Shown here: in pieces, positions 1 through 10,870 of the stretch
How the letters are laid out: the number at the start of each line of letters is the position of its first letter
Position numbering within the stretch: the first letter of the stretch is position 1
Program-made: the position numbers and the translations under genes
Source of the DNA: Adiantum capillus-veneris
Lineage: Eukaryota > Streptophyta > Polypodiopsida > Polypodiales > Pteridaceae
Assembly (NCBI GenBank): GCA_014529385.2
Contig: CM043965.1
Coordinates: forward strand, 66,645,690-66,709,689
DNA: 64,000 bases
Direction: 5' to 3'
Notes under the pieces: model-generated
Database searches by the model: none
What the model was told of the DNA's origin: nothing
The model's input: only the letters and a program-made list of their open reading frames with translations

Positions 1-585
1 ATGAATTCATCGACGGCTCAAGGACCCACAAGTGGCACGGTTCAAGGGAACCAATCTCTCACGACTCAAGGAGTCCAAGAGACAAGTGCTGCAGAAGATG
101 CAGAAGGTAGCAATGCATTACTTAAGAATATCACCATTTCTGAGTTTCACGGGGAAGAGCGTGATCGCAACAAGGATGCGGTCAATACGTTCTTACACAA
201 ATGGAGTGATATTCATAGATTGAGACACACCCCGGATATAAAGATGGCTGTGGAAACAAGTCTCTCTCTTAAAGGCAAGGTCTATAAGTGGTGGATGACA
301 TTTCCAATAGATGCTCGTCCTCCGTCTTGGGCTGCGTTTCAAGCTTCTTTCTCCAAAGAGTTTTTGGACTCCAATGAAGAAGATAAGAATTGGTTAGCAT
401 GGGATGCATGCCGCATGTCTGGTCTCTCTCTCACACAGTACCTTTCGAAGTATCGGGAAATCATATTAAAACTAGAAGGTCTAGATGAATTACAAAAGAT
501 ACGGGGTTTTAATAGGGGTCTTGACAAAGACTATCGTCTTCATGTCAAGACCCAACATCCAAAAAACTTTGGAAGAAGCCAGTAG
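1..585 (+). pseudogene. gag: Gypsy-1 gag, capsid part
   Basis: Capsid part of the gag of a Ty3/gypsy retrotransposon, the structural protein of the cytoplasmic virus-like particle. The translation has the retrotransposon-gag pattern: an FHGEERDRN segment, a central KWW tryptophan motif near residue 97, and W..F...F at about 109-117. The window begins at an ATG, but earlier codons and the 5' LTR lie outside it. The frame stops at 583-585, while the homologous reading carries on in the next frame (HAQRYDD). The switch falls on a run of six A at 561-566, so a one-base insertion in the homopolymer is the likely break. Gag family call is firm; the true start is unknown. Confidence 0.85.
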
Positions 586-1328
586 TCATGCCCAAAGATA
601 TGATGACCAAGAGAGGAAAGGAAATGTTCCCTACTCTAAGAATACTTTTGCTAAGAGCAATGTGGCTAAGAGCCAATGGCGAGGTAGATCTCCCACACGT
701 TCCAAGAGGAATAAGAGACAATCTACCTCTCCACGCCCACAAGAGGCTAAGAAGCCTAAGCAATCACGAGATACTCCACGTGGGTCTCTCAACACTGCTG
801 ATTTTGAGAGTGCAAAGAAACACAATTTGTGTTTTAGATGTCTTTCGGACCAACATAACAAGAAAGATTGTCCTCTTTTGCAAGGCAAAGAAAAGGCCAT
901 GCACACGGTGCAACGCCTCACATTAGATTCATCTCCTAAATATTGTGCTGTAGAGGTTCTTCATATGGAAGAAAAGCACAAGTGTTGTGTGCCTGCTTCA
1001 ATGTGGCAGGCCACCTATGGCCCCCAGGATTTGATTCGTATGCATGGCACTCTTAACGGACAACGTGTTCGTATTTTAGTGGATGATGGTGCAACTCATA
1101 ACTTCTTGAACTATAAGCTAGTCAAGAAATTGAAGCTTACACAGACTCCCTGCTCTCACAAGTATGTGGTGGAGCAGATGTCTGGGAATGATAAAGAAGT
1201 ATGGGACACGGTAGTTCAAGGGGTTGAGCTTATTGTTCAAGATCATACGATGACCCTTGACTTCCAAGTTATGAACATGGACCGTGCTGATGTAGTTTTA
1301 GGATGGGAGTGGCTGCTTGGTTTAGGAA
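567..1328 (+). pseudogene. Gypsy-1 nucleocapsid knuckle and aspartic protease
   Basis: Continuation of Gypsy-1 gag-pol in frame 2. A basic SR-rich linker is followed by one CCHC zinc knuckle (CFRCLSDQHNKKDC, C-X2-C-X4-H-X4-C, near 832-873), which binds genomic RNA. A retropepsin-type protease follows, with active site LVDDGATHNFL (D-[ST]-G changed to D-D-G) and the flap-side motif VVLGWEWL. The protein is cut off at 1328 by the hAT element. Skipping that element and one copy of its target duplication, the same frame continues at 5008, so the interruption is secondary. Confidence 0.85.
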
Positions 1329-1412
1329 CAAGATAGTTAGGTACGAAGTGTTCGGTACATATTCAGTACGTAAGGTACGTAGTACAGAATGGATTGAGTT
1401 TTTAGGTACGTA
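1329..1412. repeat. Left subterminal GTAC array of the hAT
   Basis: About six GTAC tetramers, mostly as GGTACG or AGTACG, lie within 84 bases of the left terminus. Subterminal repeats in hAT elements are known transposase binding sites, so this is probably the DNA-recognition array. The assignment is inferred from position and density. Confidence 0.65.
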
Positions 1413-1773
1413 AAAATTTGTCCTTTTTTTTTACAAGGCCTAAAACAGGGGAAACTTTATACATTTACTTATGCATTCACCAAGACTTCAAATAAAGACC
1501 AACAAATCAACAGTGCATCGTTACAAATGCCAAAAACTGGAGTCCACGACTCTAACCGAACAATGAAAACGCAAAGCTGAGATTAGCTAACGATTTGGCA
1601 TTGATCAATGTCTACAAACAAATAGTATCAGATGTTTGCTGCCATGGTCACAAAACTAAGAGCATCAAAACTAATACATAGTGAATCATGAAAATGATAA
1701 ATCCAAGTCTGAAGTCTGAAGTCCTGACTCCAATAACTAGTAAGCACTAAAAACCGCACACTCAGGACTGCAC

Positions 1774-4763
1774 TCAAAAGCCATCATCATCATCAGAGGA
1801 CAATGAAGATGATGAGGATGACATCTCTGCCGCTGTGAGGACATTGCCCTCATCATCATACTCTGGCCCTGTAAATCCTGGGTCCCCTGATGTGTCTGCA
1901 TCATCCTCATGTGGATCACCCTGCTCTGAAGTCTGGAGGAGACAAATAGCCGGGTTCGCTCGAACCCGAGGCCTGCGTACTGGAAGCTTCCCAATCCGAA
2001 TGCTCTCTCGCTGTGCGATGTCAGGATCTGTAGCCTCCTGCTGGAGAGGGATGCTCAAGGCCCGAGCGTGTGACTTGGTGGCTCGCCTATCGACACTCTC
2101 CAACTCTGTGTGAAGCTCTCGCAGTATCTCCTCCTGCTCGTCTCTGATACGAGTATCTATCTCCTCTACTGTAGGGTCTGGAACCATCTTCACCTCCGTA
2201 GGATCCACCTGCACCAACATTGATAAAAATCCATAAAGATTTAAAGATACTTCAAGTAATTCAACCTAGTCTATATACGAGCCTTTAGCGGACTGAAGCA
2301 TGGAACAAAGTTCAAACCTGCTTGGGATTTCCCAAAGCATGGAAAGAGCGCACTAGCCTCATGTTCGCTCGACAGTACACCAACTTCTCTAGCTGGGTCG
2401 TGCTCAATTTGTTCCCGATCTTCGTGTGCACCAAGGAATATGCACTCCAATTGCGTCAGCGTCACCATGAAACGCGTTTCGACAGGTCAAGACAGGTGAA
2501 ACGTTTCGGGCCTTGAAACGTTTTGCTCACCAAGTGAAACACAAGCCGTTTCACTAACAATAAGTTACCATAGTTTTAGTTTCAAAGTCACTAAATGCAC
2601 GTTTCGGTCTCATGTTTCACTGTGCTCTCATTTTGGACTGAAACGTTTCGTGGTGAAACGCCGCGTTCCAGGGTGAAACGTTTCGGCCTTGAAATGTTTT
2701 GCGGTTACGCCGAATTGCGCTTACAAGCGCCAGCTGAACAATCCTGATGGCAATGTAGTAATGTACACGAGGTGCAAATCTTTAGAGGACAAAAGTACTC
2801 AAGGTCAGCATTTTAGGCACAACTCACAAACATGTTACAACTTGAGCACCTGAGAGAGAATACGTAGAGCTAGCTTGCAAATTTGTGGAAGACCTGAACT
2901 TCCAGAGTTCTGCCACCAACTTAGGGGAAGCTTGGTAGCCTCGGGTCTCACTGCAACACTCCTCATGAAAGTAGGACCCAAGTTGTTCATGAAGCTTGAC
3001 ATCTCACCATCTATGATCAACTGCTCATCCTCGCTGAACATGAGATTGAGGTACTCTGAACGAAGGGTCATCAAGGCCATGTTTCCAAAAAGCTCGGGCT
3101 TCTTGTAGAAGGGATGGAGTATAGCCGCTCTAAAGGTAGTGTCCTGCACGTCTCAACGTGTCCTCTCATCTGCATGAAAAGGTGAAATACTAGACCAAGG
3201 GTAGATCCCTCCATATCTGTCACGCGCAAGAGAACAAAGAGTGGCTGAAGAGCCACAACAAAGCTATGCACCTCTGTCCAGAAGGCTTCATCTAGAACCT
3301 TCCTCTGAATGGCCTTGGTAGGCTCCTGTCCTGCATGGCGCATTAGGTGCCACTTTGGATCCACAACAGTCTGCAAAAGTGGGTCCCTCAGCCTGTACAA
3401 TCTCTGAAGAACAAGGTACATGTATGCAAACCTGGTCTTCGAGGGCCGCACCATATCCAATGTGCTGTGGCTCCTGAAGATCGCTAGAGCTTGGTGCTTC
3501 TTGCGGAAAAAAGTGGTAATCCTCGTTGCCTCAGACACAATAGGCTGAACCCATGGCAATTTTCCTATGTCCTCCATGAGTAAGTCTAGGCAATGGGCGA
3601 CACATGGAGTCCACACAATGCGAGGGAAATCCCTCTCTACCATATCACCCATGGCCTTGCAATTGCTAGCATTATCAGTAACAACCTGCAAGTAGCCAAA
3701 CAATGTACATTGAAATAGTAGAGATAGAACAAAAAAATACAAGGAGAAGAGATGCCAGCAGCAAGATGGGAGATTGAATTTACTTGCACCACATTCTCCT
3801 TTCCCACCTCAAGAATGGCCTGACGAATATATTTGTAGATGAACTCTGCAGTGATCTTCTCACCTGCCTTTCCGGCATCCACGGCTCTCAAAAAGTACGT
3901 ACCAAGGCAAGATGAGACTAGAATGTTGATGATGTGGCATCTACGTACATCACTCCATCCATCAGAAATGATAGAACACCCAAAAGTCTGCCACCCAGCT
4001 TTTACTGGAGTGACTGCTCTGTCAATGACCGCTTTCTGCTCATCTAGCATACTTGTACGCATCTTGTTGTAATCCAAGCCAGTCTACGACTCTGTGGGGC
4101 CAACTTGAGAAATGGCTCTGACCATCCTCTTCCATTGATCTGTTCGAAGCACATTGAATGCAATATTGCACTCTACAAGAGTGCAAGCAATCTCCATCTC
4201 TGCTATCTTTTGTCTCTCTTTCACCCAAGACTGAGAGTTTACGCGTGAAGGCAACGTGGTCTGCCTCGATGCATTGGTGGGAGCTGTAGACCGTTCATCC
4301 CCAATGTCCTCCTCATCATGCCCTGCTACACGAGCTCTTTTCCTACTAGTGCCAACACTGGAGGGCACACTAGTCTGAGAGCCAAAACCCATCCCTCCAT
4401 CTCTTGGATTGTCACCAAGGTCCCCAAGGTCCCCAAGTAATGCATCCTGCAAGGCATCCTGTGAAATCGAAGACACCCTCGAAGGTGCACTCGATGCTGA
4501 GGAGAAATGCTCTCGAATTAGGTTTTCCTTGATTAGAGGTGGAATCTTCTCACAGCCATCGCAATGATTTGTAGTATCTATCCCTGTAAGATGCTTGAGA
4601 ACACGAGTAATAGTACTTGTCTTGCTTTCCCCACAGTATTTGCACTGCCACTGACGAGTACCCATCCCTTGCTGACCCGGCGTAGTAACTATTCGGATCA
4701 CGTGGGTGTGCGTGTCCCACAGTAGGTTGGGTTTGCGAGGCATCTGACTGATCACCTGCAAGA
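1774..4763 (-). pseudogene. hAT transposase (zf-BED, DUF659, dimerisation)
   Basis: Nuclear cut-and-paste transposase. In minus-strand order: a BED-type zinc finger near 4640-4560 (WQCKYCG, later H and C ligands), a low-complexity linker, DUF659 (IISDGWSD, then VTDNASN), and the hAT dimerisation region (LPLSWWQ and, after the MITE, WSAYSLVHTK). Three GT-AG introns fit the sequence and join the homologous segments: 3686-3783, 2744-2849 and 2209-2317, each about 100 bp. The C-terminal exon runs 2208-1774 and ends in an acidic Ser/Asp tail. I favour the start at the MPRKPN methionine, just after an acceptor-like TTGCAG. Damage: an in-frame TAG at 4084-4086, a frame change near 3150, and a MITE inside the dimerisation motif. 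Family assignment is firm. Confidence 0.85.
2457..2712. mobile_element. MITE with GAAACG repeats inside hAT transposase
   Basis: A 256-bp non-coding element in the exon encoding the hAT dimerisation motif. Flanks AATTGCGT (2449-2456) and AATTGCGC (2713-2720) form an 8-bp duplication with one mismatch. The ends are CAGCGTCACC and, inverted, CGGCGTAACC. The interior carries many TGAAACG/CGTTTCA motifs, several as the palindrome GAAACGTTTC. Skipping it restores the expected transposase motif, which confirms the insertion. An 8-bp duplication points to a hAT-type source. Confidence 0.8.
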
Positions 4764-4908
4764 GAGGAGCACTCACTGGTCTATTGCACTCTGCACAGTA
4801 CCTTTGTGTTCTTACCAGAAGCACTTAAAATTCAGCCGCAGAAGACGTTTTTCGATAATAGCTCCCAACGCCTGAAATAGGGCTTAAATTTTTTAGTTAA
4901 AAAAAAAC

Positions 4909-4999
4909 ACCTGTACACTACGTATCCGTACGTACGGTACGGTACGGTACGGTTGTACTGTACGGATATGATTTGTACGTACGTACGGATGTAACCTTG
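4909..4999. repeat. Right subterminal GTAC array of the hAT
   Basis: About eleven GTAC tetramers within 90 bases, including a run of GGTACG units at 4938-4955, next to the right terminus. It mirrors the left array and is several times denser than chance. Likely the second transposase-binding region. Confidence 0.65.
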
Positions 5000-5007
5000 T
5001 TTAGGAA

Positions 5008-5640
5008 ACACATTGCACACTAGTTATGAACACAACTCCTTATCCTTTATGGCCAATGGTAAACATGTGCTTTTGCTTGGTGAGAAAAATATACCATCTG
5101 CACCTCTTTTATGTACAACCGAGCTTTCTATTTTGCAGAAAGCAGATTTAATAGATGAAGTCTTTTTGTGTTACTGCTTGTCTCCAAGTCTTGTGAATTC
5201 TTAAGAGCAAAGTGCAGTGAATTCTAGTAATGGTATGCAAAGTGCAATGGATTCTACTGATAAACAAAGTGTTAACAAATCTAATGAGCAAAGTGCTCTC
5301 AATTTTAATTCTATAGAGCAACGTGCAACTGTTGTAAAACAAACATTGCAGGAATTACAAGATTCTCCATCCCAGCATAACTCTAGTTTACTTTCTCCTT
5401 TTGCACGGCAAAAGCTAACTCACTTACTCACGGAGTATAGTGATGTGTTCTCAAGTGATTTACCACCGGGTTTACCCCCTACACGTGATGTGCAACATGG
5501 CATAGATGTCTTGTCAGGCACTAAACCGGTGAGTAAACCACCTTATCGTATGAGTGCTAAAGAAGCCAAGGAGGTTGAGAGTCTATTGGCTGACTACCTC
5601 GCTCGTGGTTTCATTAGACCTAGCACTTCGCCTTGGGCAT
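5008..5640 (+). pseudogene. Gypsy-1 protease end and start of reverse transcriptase
   Basis: Resumes the Gypsy-1 frame after the hAT element. It holds the protease-RT linker and the conserved N-terminal RT region: DVFSSDLPPGLPPTR, then the PPYRMS segment, then the ARGFIRPSTSPWA motif that always precedes the RT palm in chromoviruses. One in-frame TAA at 5202-5204 interrupts it. The frame stops abruptly at 5640, where the NA-LTR-2 element begins, and resumes at 12051. Confidence 0.85.
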
Positions 5641-6172
5641 TGTAGCAGGCTATAGTGTCACTTTCACAGGACACTCAGTTAGTACAGTTGGTCTGGTCTG
5701 GTTCACACTGGACGGACTCTCTGGGCTGGGCACTGATACGTGGCAGGATACGGACGGTGGTCTAGTGGACATCGTGGCCAGGTCACCACTACCACTCACT
5801 TTGGAGATTGGCTTAGGTGGCTGACATTTATGGGCCGTTGGTGGATCATCTTCTAGATATATGGTCCAGCGTCGTCGTCTAGGGAGTGAGTCTATACACA
5901 CAGCACGTCTTCACCATCCCTGCACATTTTGAGCCTTGACACCCTATTGTACTTGTGAGTCCTGGGCTGGAGCTGAGTGTGTTGCCACGCCAGAGTCTGT
6001 ATCAGTTCTTTGAGATAGTCGAGTCATATGTTGTGGTCTGCTATTGTGTCTCTGTGAGCTTAGTTGTTGTCTATTTGTTCCTTTTTTTTCAGTATGTTTT
6101 GAGTGAGATTGTCACGCACATTGCACTGAGGAGCACCCACTGTAGAGAGCACGACACACTATTTGCGCTACA
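5641..6172 (+). repeat. NA-LTR-2 5' LTR
   Basis: Long terminal repeat, TG...CA ended, closely similar to 11532-12045 with scattered substitutions and small indels. It drives transcription of the element; no convincing TATA box was located. Confidence 0.9.
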
Positions 6173-6507
6173 GGTGCTCTCATTTGGCGATCACGGTGGG
6201 ACCTCATCTGAAGTCTCACTCTCTACGAGGTACAAATCTTGAAGCTAGTTGGGTTTATCTAGCTTCGCCTACCTTGCCTTGCACTGTTCTCCTCTCCCCC
6301 TGGTCCAACTGGTCTAGTCCTATCTCGCCCTAGTCCTCTCTCGACCAGCCCTTGTCCCTGGACTAGTCCTTCCTCGACCCTGGTCTAGTCCTCCTCGTTC
6401 CTGGTCCAACCTGGGTCTAGTCACTTGCTTGGTCTAGTAGAGTCTAGACCAGTCTTCAACCAGTTCAAGGTTCTTGCCCAAAGCTTGGTTGGATTGGTGG
6501 TCACTGC
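6173..6507 (+). other. NA-LTR-2 leader with CTGGTCTAGTCC-like repeats
   Basis: Untranslated leader between LTR and gag. TGGCGATCACGGTGGG from 6185 could be a primer-binding site for a tRNA other than initiator Met, but I cannot match it with certainty. From about 6295 to 6460 variants of CTGGTCTAGTCC recur at least six times, giving a pyrimidine-rich stretch with no reading frame. Confidence 0.5.
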
Positions 6508-8552
6508 ATGACACATACAAGGCGGTCAGTCGAGCGTCAAAGCGCACTATTGAGTCCTCTGAAGTACTACAACAGAAGACGACCCTTGGTACCTAGTAGA
6601 AGTCCATCAACCTCATCACCCATACCTCCACATACGACATCACCATTCCTCCATCCGGTTCTACATCTTCCAGATCACCTTCCCCAGTAAAGCTCTCTCC
6701 TATTTTGTTACAGCAGGCTATTGAGCAACGGGCTCCTGAGCAAGGGGCCATGGAACCGTTGGCTAGTGTTTTGGCCAAGGTAAACATCAAGTTCCCTACT
6801 TCAAAGGACTCTCTTCAGAAGATGTTGACGACCATGCAAGGAGGTTTGTATCTCTCTGTAGGGGTCGTGGTCTTAATAGAGAAGATGCTTATTTGGTACT
6901 CTTTCCATCTACCTTGGATGGCTTAGCAGATAAATGGTACAGTCAGTTTGCAGAGACCCATTTTGCAACTTGGGCAGCTTTATGACAACAGTTCTGTGCG
7001 GCATTCAGGCCAGGTGATTACCAAGAAAAGGTTTTAGATGAGTTGGCCAATATGGTGCTCCAGCCAGAGGAAACTTTTGCAGAACTAATGACTAAAACCA
7101 AGTGTCTGGTTGCCAAGCTTCCTCAGCAACCAGGGTTAAGAAGTGGGTGGAGAAGACTCTTCCCAAAACTTCTCAACAAAAACTCCGAGAGAGTCTCCGA
7201 CCTGACGCCACTCTGGAGGAGTTTGTCGCAGCTGCTACTAGGATAGAGGGAGCTAGGAAGCTATTCACCAACTCTCCTCAGGCAGAGACCCCTTAGTGTC
7301 TTTGGAAAGTCCTTCTGATCCTTTAACTTCTTTACGCAGGGAACTGGAAGCCCTAAAGTTACAGCGAGCTCTTCAAGAGGAGAGGTCCTTCTCTCTTAGA
7401 CAAGAGAAGCCTCCACATCACGAGGCATTGGAACAGATCAAGCGCGGGCTAGAAGAGCTCAAGTCTCAACAGGAGACTAAGGCTATGGTTTGGTGTACCT
7501 CATGCCGCTCTCCAGGGCACCCTCCACAGGAATGCCCCCTTCGGGTTTACTGCCACTTTTGTGAGAACTCTGGACATGAGGACAAGGATTGCTACTACCT
7601 AAAGGGATTGCGACAAATACAACAAAGTCTTGGTCCTACTCTTCAACAAGGGCCAACACTTGCATCCAACATGGTTTCTCTTGTGGCCATCCACACCATA
7701 TGCCACCTTTATTGACAGCCCCTCCTATGCAAGGTATGCAAAGTACGTACTTTTCCGTCTCAGAGCTTTTATCATACCCATGCTCCCTCATCACCTTAAA
7801 ACTTCCATGCCTCCACCTCCAACTCCACGCACCAGGAGCAAGGACTACCTCGCCCTTTGACTCGCCCATTGAATCGGCCCATTTTGTGCTACAGATGCGG
7901 GGAATATGGTCATTACCAAAGCAAATGCCCTCTGCCTGAAGGGTCCCCTCCCTGCCATCATTGCCCCGAAACGAAGGATCACTACAGTAAGGATTGCCCT
8001 AAAATTCGTGCATCCACGGCTTCAAACCCAAGTCAAAGCCAGAATGAGTTTGCCTTTCCCAAGCTCAATTTGATAGCAGTTAGCACCGTTTCTCAGCCGC
8101 CCCCTTCTACCCACGTGGTTACCCCTCAAATAAGCCACCGCAGTTGGTAGAGGAGCCATTTGGCGTCCTCACCCGGACCCAGAGAGCCGCTCTCGGTCTT
8201 AGCATTCCAGCAAGTTCAACTCCCCCACACATTCTCACACCAGTGGATACCCTGCCTTCAGCTATTAACAAGCCATCCCCCAGTGCCATGAAGGAATCCA
8301 AATCTTTGCTCTCCTATATTGATGAAGCTTTCTTGGAAGCAGTTTCAGATCTACAGAAGATCAAGGTACCAGAGAAACCACTGGTAGAACAAGAAAAGCT
8401 TACAACAGAGACAGTCTTGAAGAACACTTTCCAACAAGTGTCCCTCTATGACATGTTGCGGCTAGATGCGAGTTTCAGAAGTGACACCCTTGCAGTTATT
8501 CAGTCACTTTACCCTAGAGCAGGTCCTAGTGGCGAGCACCTCCCAGTGCGAC
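6508..8552 (+). pseudogene. gag: NA-LTR-2 gag with four CCHC zinc knuckles
   Basis: Degenerate gag spread over several frames. The capsid-like domain lies at about 6880-7290 (LADKWYSQFAETHFATW, interrupted by a TGA, then FAELMTKTK). It is followed by a charged, coiled-coil-like stretch near 7330-7480 (LRRELEALKLQRALQEE). Two adjacent knuckles follow (CTSCRSPGHPPQEC and CHFCENSGHEDKDC), then after about 300 bases another pair (CYRCGEYGHYQSKC and CHHCPETKDHYSKDC). Four knuckles is more than the one or two usual for plant gypsy gag. The final frame leads into the MITE at 8561, after which the protease frame continues. Frameshifts near 6840, 7130, 7290 and 7715 mark it as a pseudogene. Confidence 0.75.
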
Positions 8553-8560
8553 CATCAAAG

Positions 8561-8785
8561 CATAGTTACCCGGAACGCGGAACGGGAACGGCAACGGGAT
8601 CCCCGCAGAATGGGGGAACGGCTAGGGGTCCGGAACGGGAACGTCGCGGAACGGGAGGTATAAAAAACACCCAAATAGTGCAATTTTCAGATCCTTGTGT
8701 TTAAATACAAGGAGTATTAGAGTGCTTTGACTCTAATACTCACAAAAAACTCGTTTTGAAGACCATTCAACCTTGCTATGACTAG

Positions 8786-8861
<76 letters not shown>

Positions 8862-9295
8862 AGATTTGAGAGAGTGGGAGGGAGAGGAAGAGAGCTTGAA
8901 GGCTTGAAGCCTTGAGCCTTGAGAGAGTGAGTCTTGAGAGGGAGAGATCTTGAGAGTGAGAGGGAGAGAGCTTGAGCCTTGAGGATTAGCTTGTGAAGAG
9001 AAAGGGGGAGGGGGGTGCATTTTATGAGTCCTTGAGGCCTTGCACACTTTCAAAAGAAGCCCAAACATTTACTTCAATTTTTTCAATTTTTGCCAAATTT
9101 GTTTGTAGCCGTTGGCCGTTCCAGGGGCATTTCGGAACGGTCCGGGGGCGTTTCGGAACGTTCCGGAACGGCCGTTCCGGTTTGCATTGGCCACCCGGAA
9201 CGTCAGACATTCGGGGACGTTCCGGAACGTTCGGGAATGGAACTGCCCCCCGGAACGCCGGAACGGGGGCTAGGGGGCTTTCCCCGGTAACTATG
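8561..9295. mobile_element. MITE with GGAACG repeats inside NA-LTR-2
   Basis: A 735-bp element flanked by the perfect 8-bp duplication CATCAAAG (8553-8560 and 9296-9303). The termini are inverted repeats: CATAGTTACCCGGAACG at the left and, inverted, CATAGTTACCGGGG at the right. About seven GGAACG units lie near the left end and about eleven GGAACG/CGTTCC units near the right. The centre holds a (GA)n tract at 8790-8850. There is no transposase. Skipping it rejoins the retrotransposon frame. The 8-bp duplication suggests hAT-type mobilisation. Confidence 0.85.
8790..8850. repeat. (GA)n microsatellite
   Basis: About 30 uninterrupted GA units inside the 735-bp MITE. GAGAGG-type purine sequence continues to about 9020, so the whole stretch is strongly strand-asymmetric. 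Confidence 0.95.
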
Positions 9296-9303
9296 CATCA
9301 AAG

Positions 9304-9888
9304 TCCTATATGATATCCAATCCCGTTGCTCCACTCATTGATTACAGAAGCCCTCGCCTGATAGGGTCAGTTTTGGGTCGGCAATTCTCAGGAGTGATAG
9401 TGGATGGTGGATCTGGCATCAACCTGATGCCCGAGTTCAGTATGTTAGGTCTAGGTCTGCAGCCTACTCCCCCTGCTCCCTTCACAGTTACATTGGCCGA
9501 CCAGCGGACAGTCTACCTAGTGGGCATAGTGGACAATGTGCCTCTGCAGGTACAAGACTTTACTTTTAATTTGGATTTTGTTGTGGTTCGTCTTCCCCAG
9601 GTTGAGGGCGGATTTCCCTTGCTCATTGGAAGACCATGGCTGCGACACACTAAAGCACTTCATGATTGGGGAAACGATGCAATGTGGATACATACTTCTG
9701 GCTCCCGCTCCCCGATGCAACCCATTCTCTTAGAAGGAGGTATGGATCCCGTGGTGCAACAAGTTTCTTTGTCAATGGAAACCAACCCTGAACAAGAACA
9801 ACCTACTATACCTGAAGGGTCAGACGAAGATCTGTTGGAGTGGTTGGAAGCTACCAAATCTGTGCCCTGTTATCCACTCCTTGCCTAG
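9304..9888 (+). pseudogene. NA-LTR-2 aspartic protease
   Basis: Open frame of about 190 codons resembling plant gypsy gag-associated aspartic proteases. The active-site motif GVIVDGGSGINLMP has Gly in place of the usual Ser or Thr after Asp, followed by a flap region and the C-terminal motif LLIGRPWLR. A downstream HDWGN motif is typical of some plant elements. It would cleave the gag polyprotein in the particle. The frame is intact here, but gag upstream is broken and no pol follows. Confidence 0.75.
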
Positions 9889-10299
9889 AGCTCAAAGGTT
9901 GCAGGTCACAGAGAATACTCCTGATGCGCCCTTGGTGGAAGCCTTTGAATTTGATGAGCCTATGAAGAATCATAGAAGCGGAAAAAAATCCCCTCTACAG
10001 GAGCTCACCTCCCTTCACCATCAGCCCCATCAGCCCCTGTGCCTGCTTCTCCGACCAGATCAAAGCTCTCTTCTGTGTCTAGCTTCCTCAAGATGGGATA
10101 CAACCAAAAGGATGTTGCTTTCAAGTTTTATGAATTCCTTGCTCATGATAGTTTTCTTGCTCATGGTACCTCCTCATGCTCTCCATCAACTGCTGCGCTC
10201 TGTAGCATCTCAACTTTCAGCCAGTGGACCATGGAGTTCGTCTGCAATGGAATACGAACTCTTCCGGCCATACTTTGCATTGGAGATTGATATCTGCTG
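9889..10299 (+). other. NA-LTR-2 region downstream of protease, no recognised gene
   Basis: Frames open only for short distances. I see no RT motif of the F/Y-x-DD type and no RNase H or integrase signature. The sequence leads into a cytosine-rich repeat. Confidence 0.5.
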
Positions 10300-10870
10300 T
10301 CTGCCACCCCCTCACACCCTCTTGCCCCCATCTACCCCCTATCCCCTACATCCTACCCTCCCCCTCACATCCAATCGTCCCCCTACCCTTTTTCCCCTCG
10401 CCCCTAGTCCCTTGCCCTCGCCCCTACCCACTTCCCCCTCGACTCTCACACCCCCTACCCACCCCTCGCCCCTCACACCCCCTAGTCCCTTGCCCTCGCC
10501 CCTACCCACCCCCTCCCTTCCACTCGCCCCTAACCAGAACCCCCTCGCCCCTACCGACCCCCTACCACTCACCCTTGCCCCTACTCACACCCCCTAGTCC
10601 CTTGCCCTCGCCCCTACCCACCCCCTCCCTTGCCCTCGCCCCTACCCACCCCTCCGTTCCACTCGCCCCTAACCAGCCCCCCCTCGCCGCTACCCACCCC
10701 CTACCACTCACCCTCGCCCCTACCCACCCCTCGCCCCTACCTAGTGCTATCTCGGCCCCTACCCACCCCTAGTCCCCCCTCATCAGCCCTCGTCCCTACC
10801 TAGTGCCACCTCGTCCCCTGCCCACAGCTCTCGCCCCGCTACCCAACCCTCGCCCTTGCCACACATGGCC
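10300..10870. repeat. C-rich minisatellite in NA-LTR-2
   Basis: About 570 bases of imperfect tandem units built on CCCCTCGCCCCTACCCACC with variants such as CCCTTGCCCTCGCCCC. Longer blocks recur, for example the segment near 10480-10545 reappears near 10590-10675. G is almost absent, so the complementary strand is G-rich with many GGGG runs. The Pro/Leu-rich frames through it are by-products of the repeat. Confidence 0.85.

Larger units (their letters stand above)
1329..4999 (-). mobile_element. hAT DNA transposon inserted in Gypsy-1
   Basis: A 3.67-kb class II element flanked by the perfect 8-bp target duplication TTTAGGAA (1321-1328 and 5000-5007), the size typical of hAT elements. The ends are imperfect inverted repeats: the left end starts CAAGATAGTTAGGTACG and the right end, read inward, starts CAAGGTTACATCCGTACG. 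Both ends are packed with GTAC motifs. It encodes a hAT transposase on the minus strand and is itself interrupted by a MITE at 2457-2712. The host retrotransposon frame is continuous once the element is skipped. Confidence 0.9.

Noticed and set aside
1835-2113. Plus-strand frame of 92 codons
   Set aside because: It is antisense to the last hAT transposase exon, which has splice and homology support.
10224-10772. Pro/Leu-rich frame of about 180 codons
   Set aside because: It is produced by the C-rich minisatellite; open frames in several phases are expected when G and A are rare.
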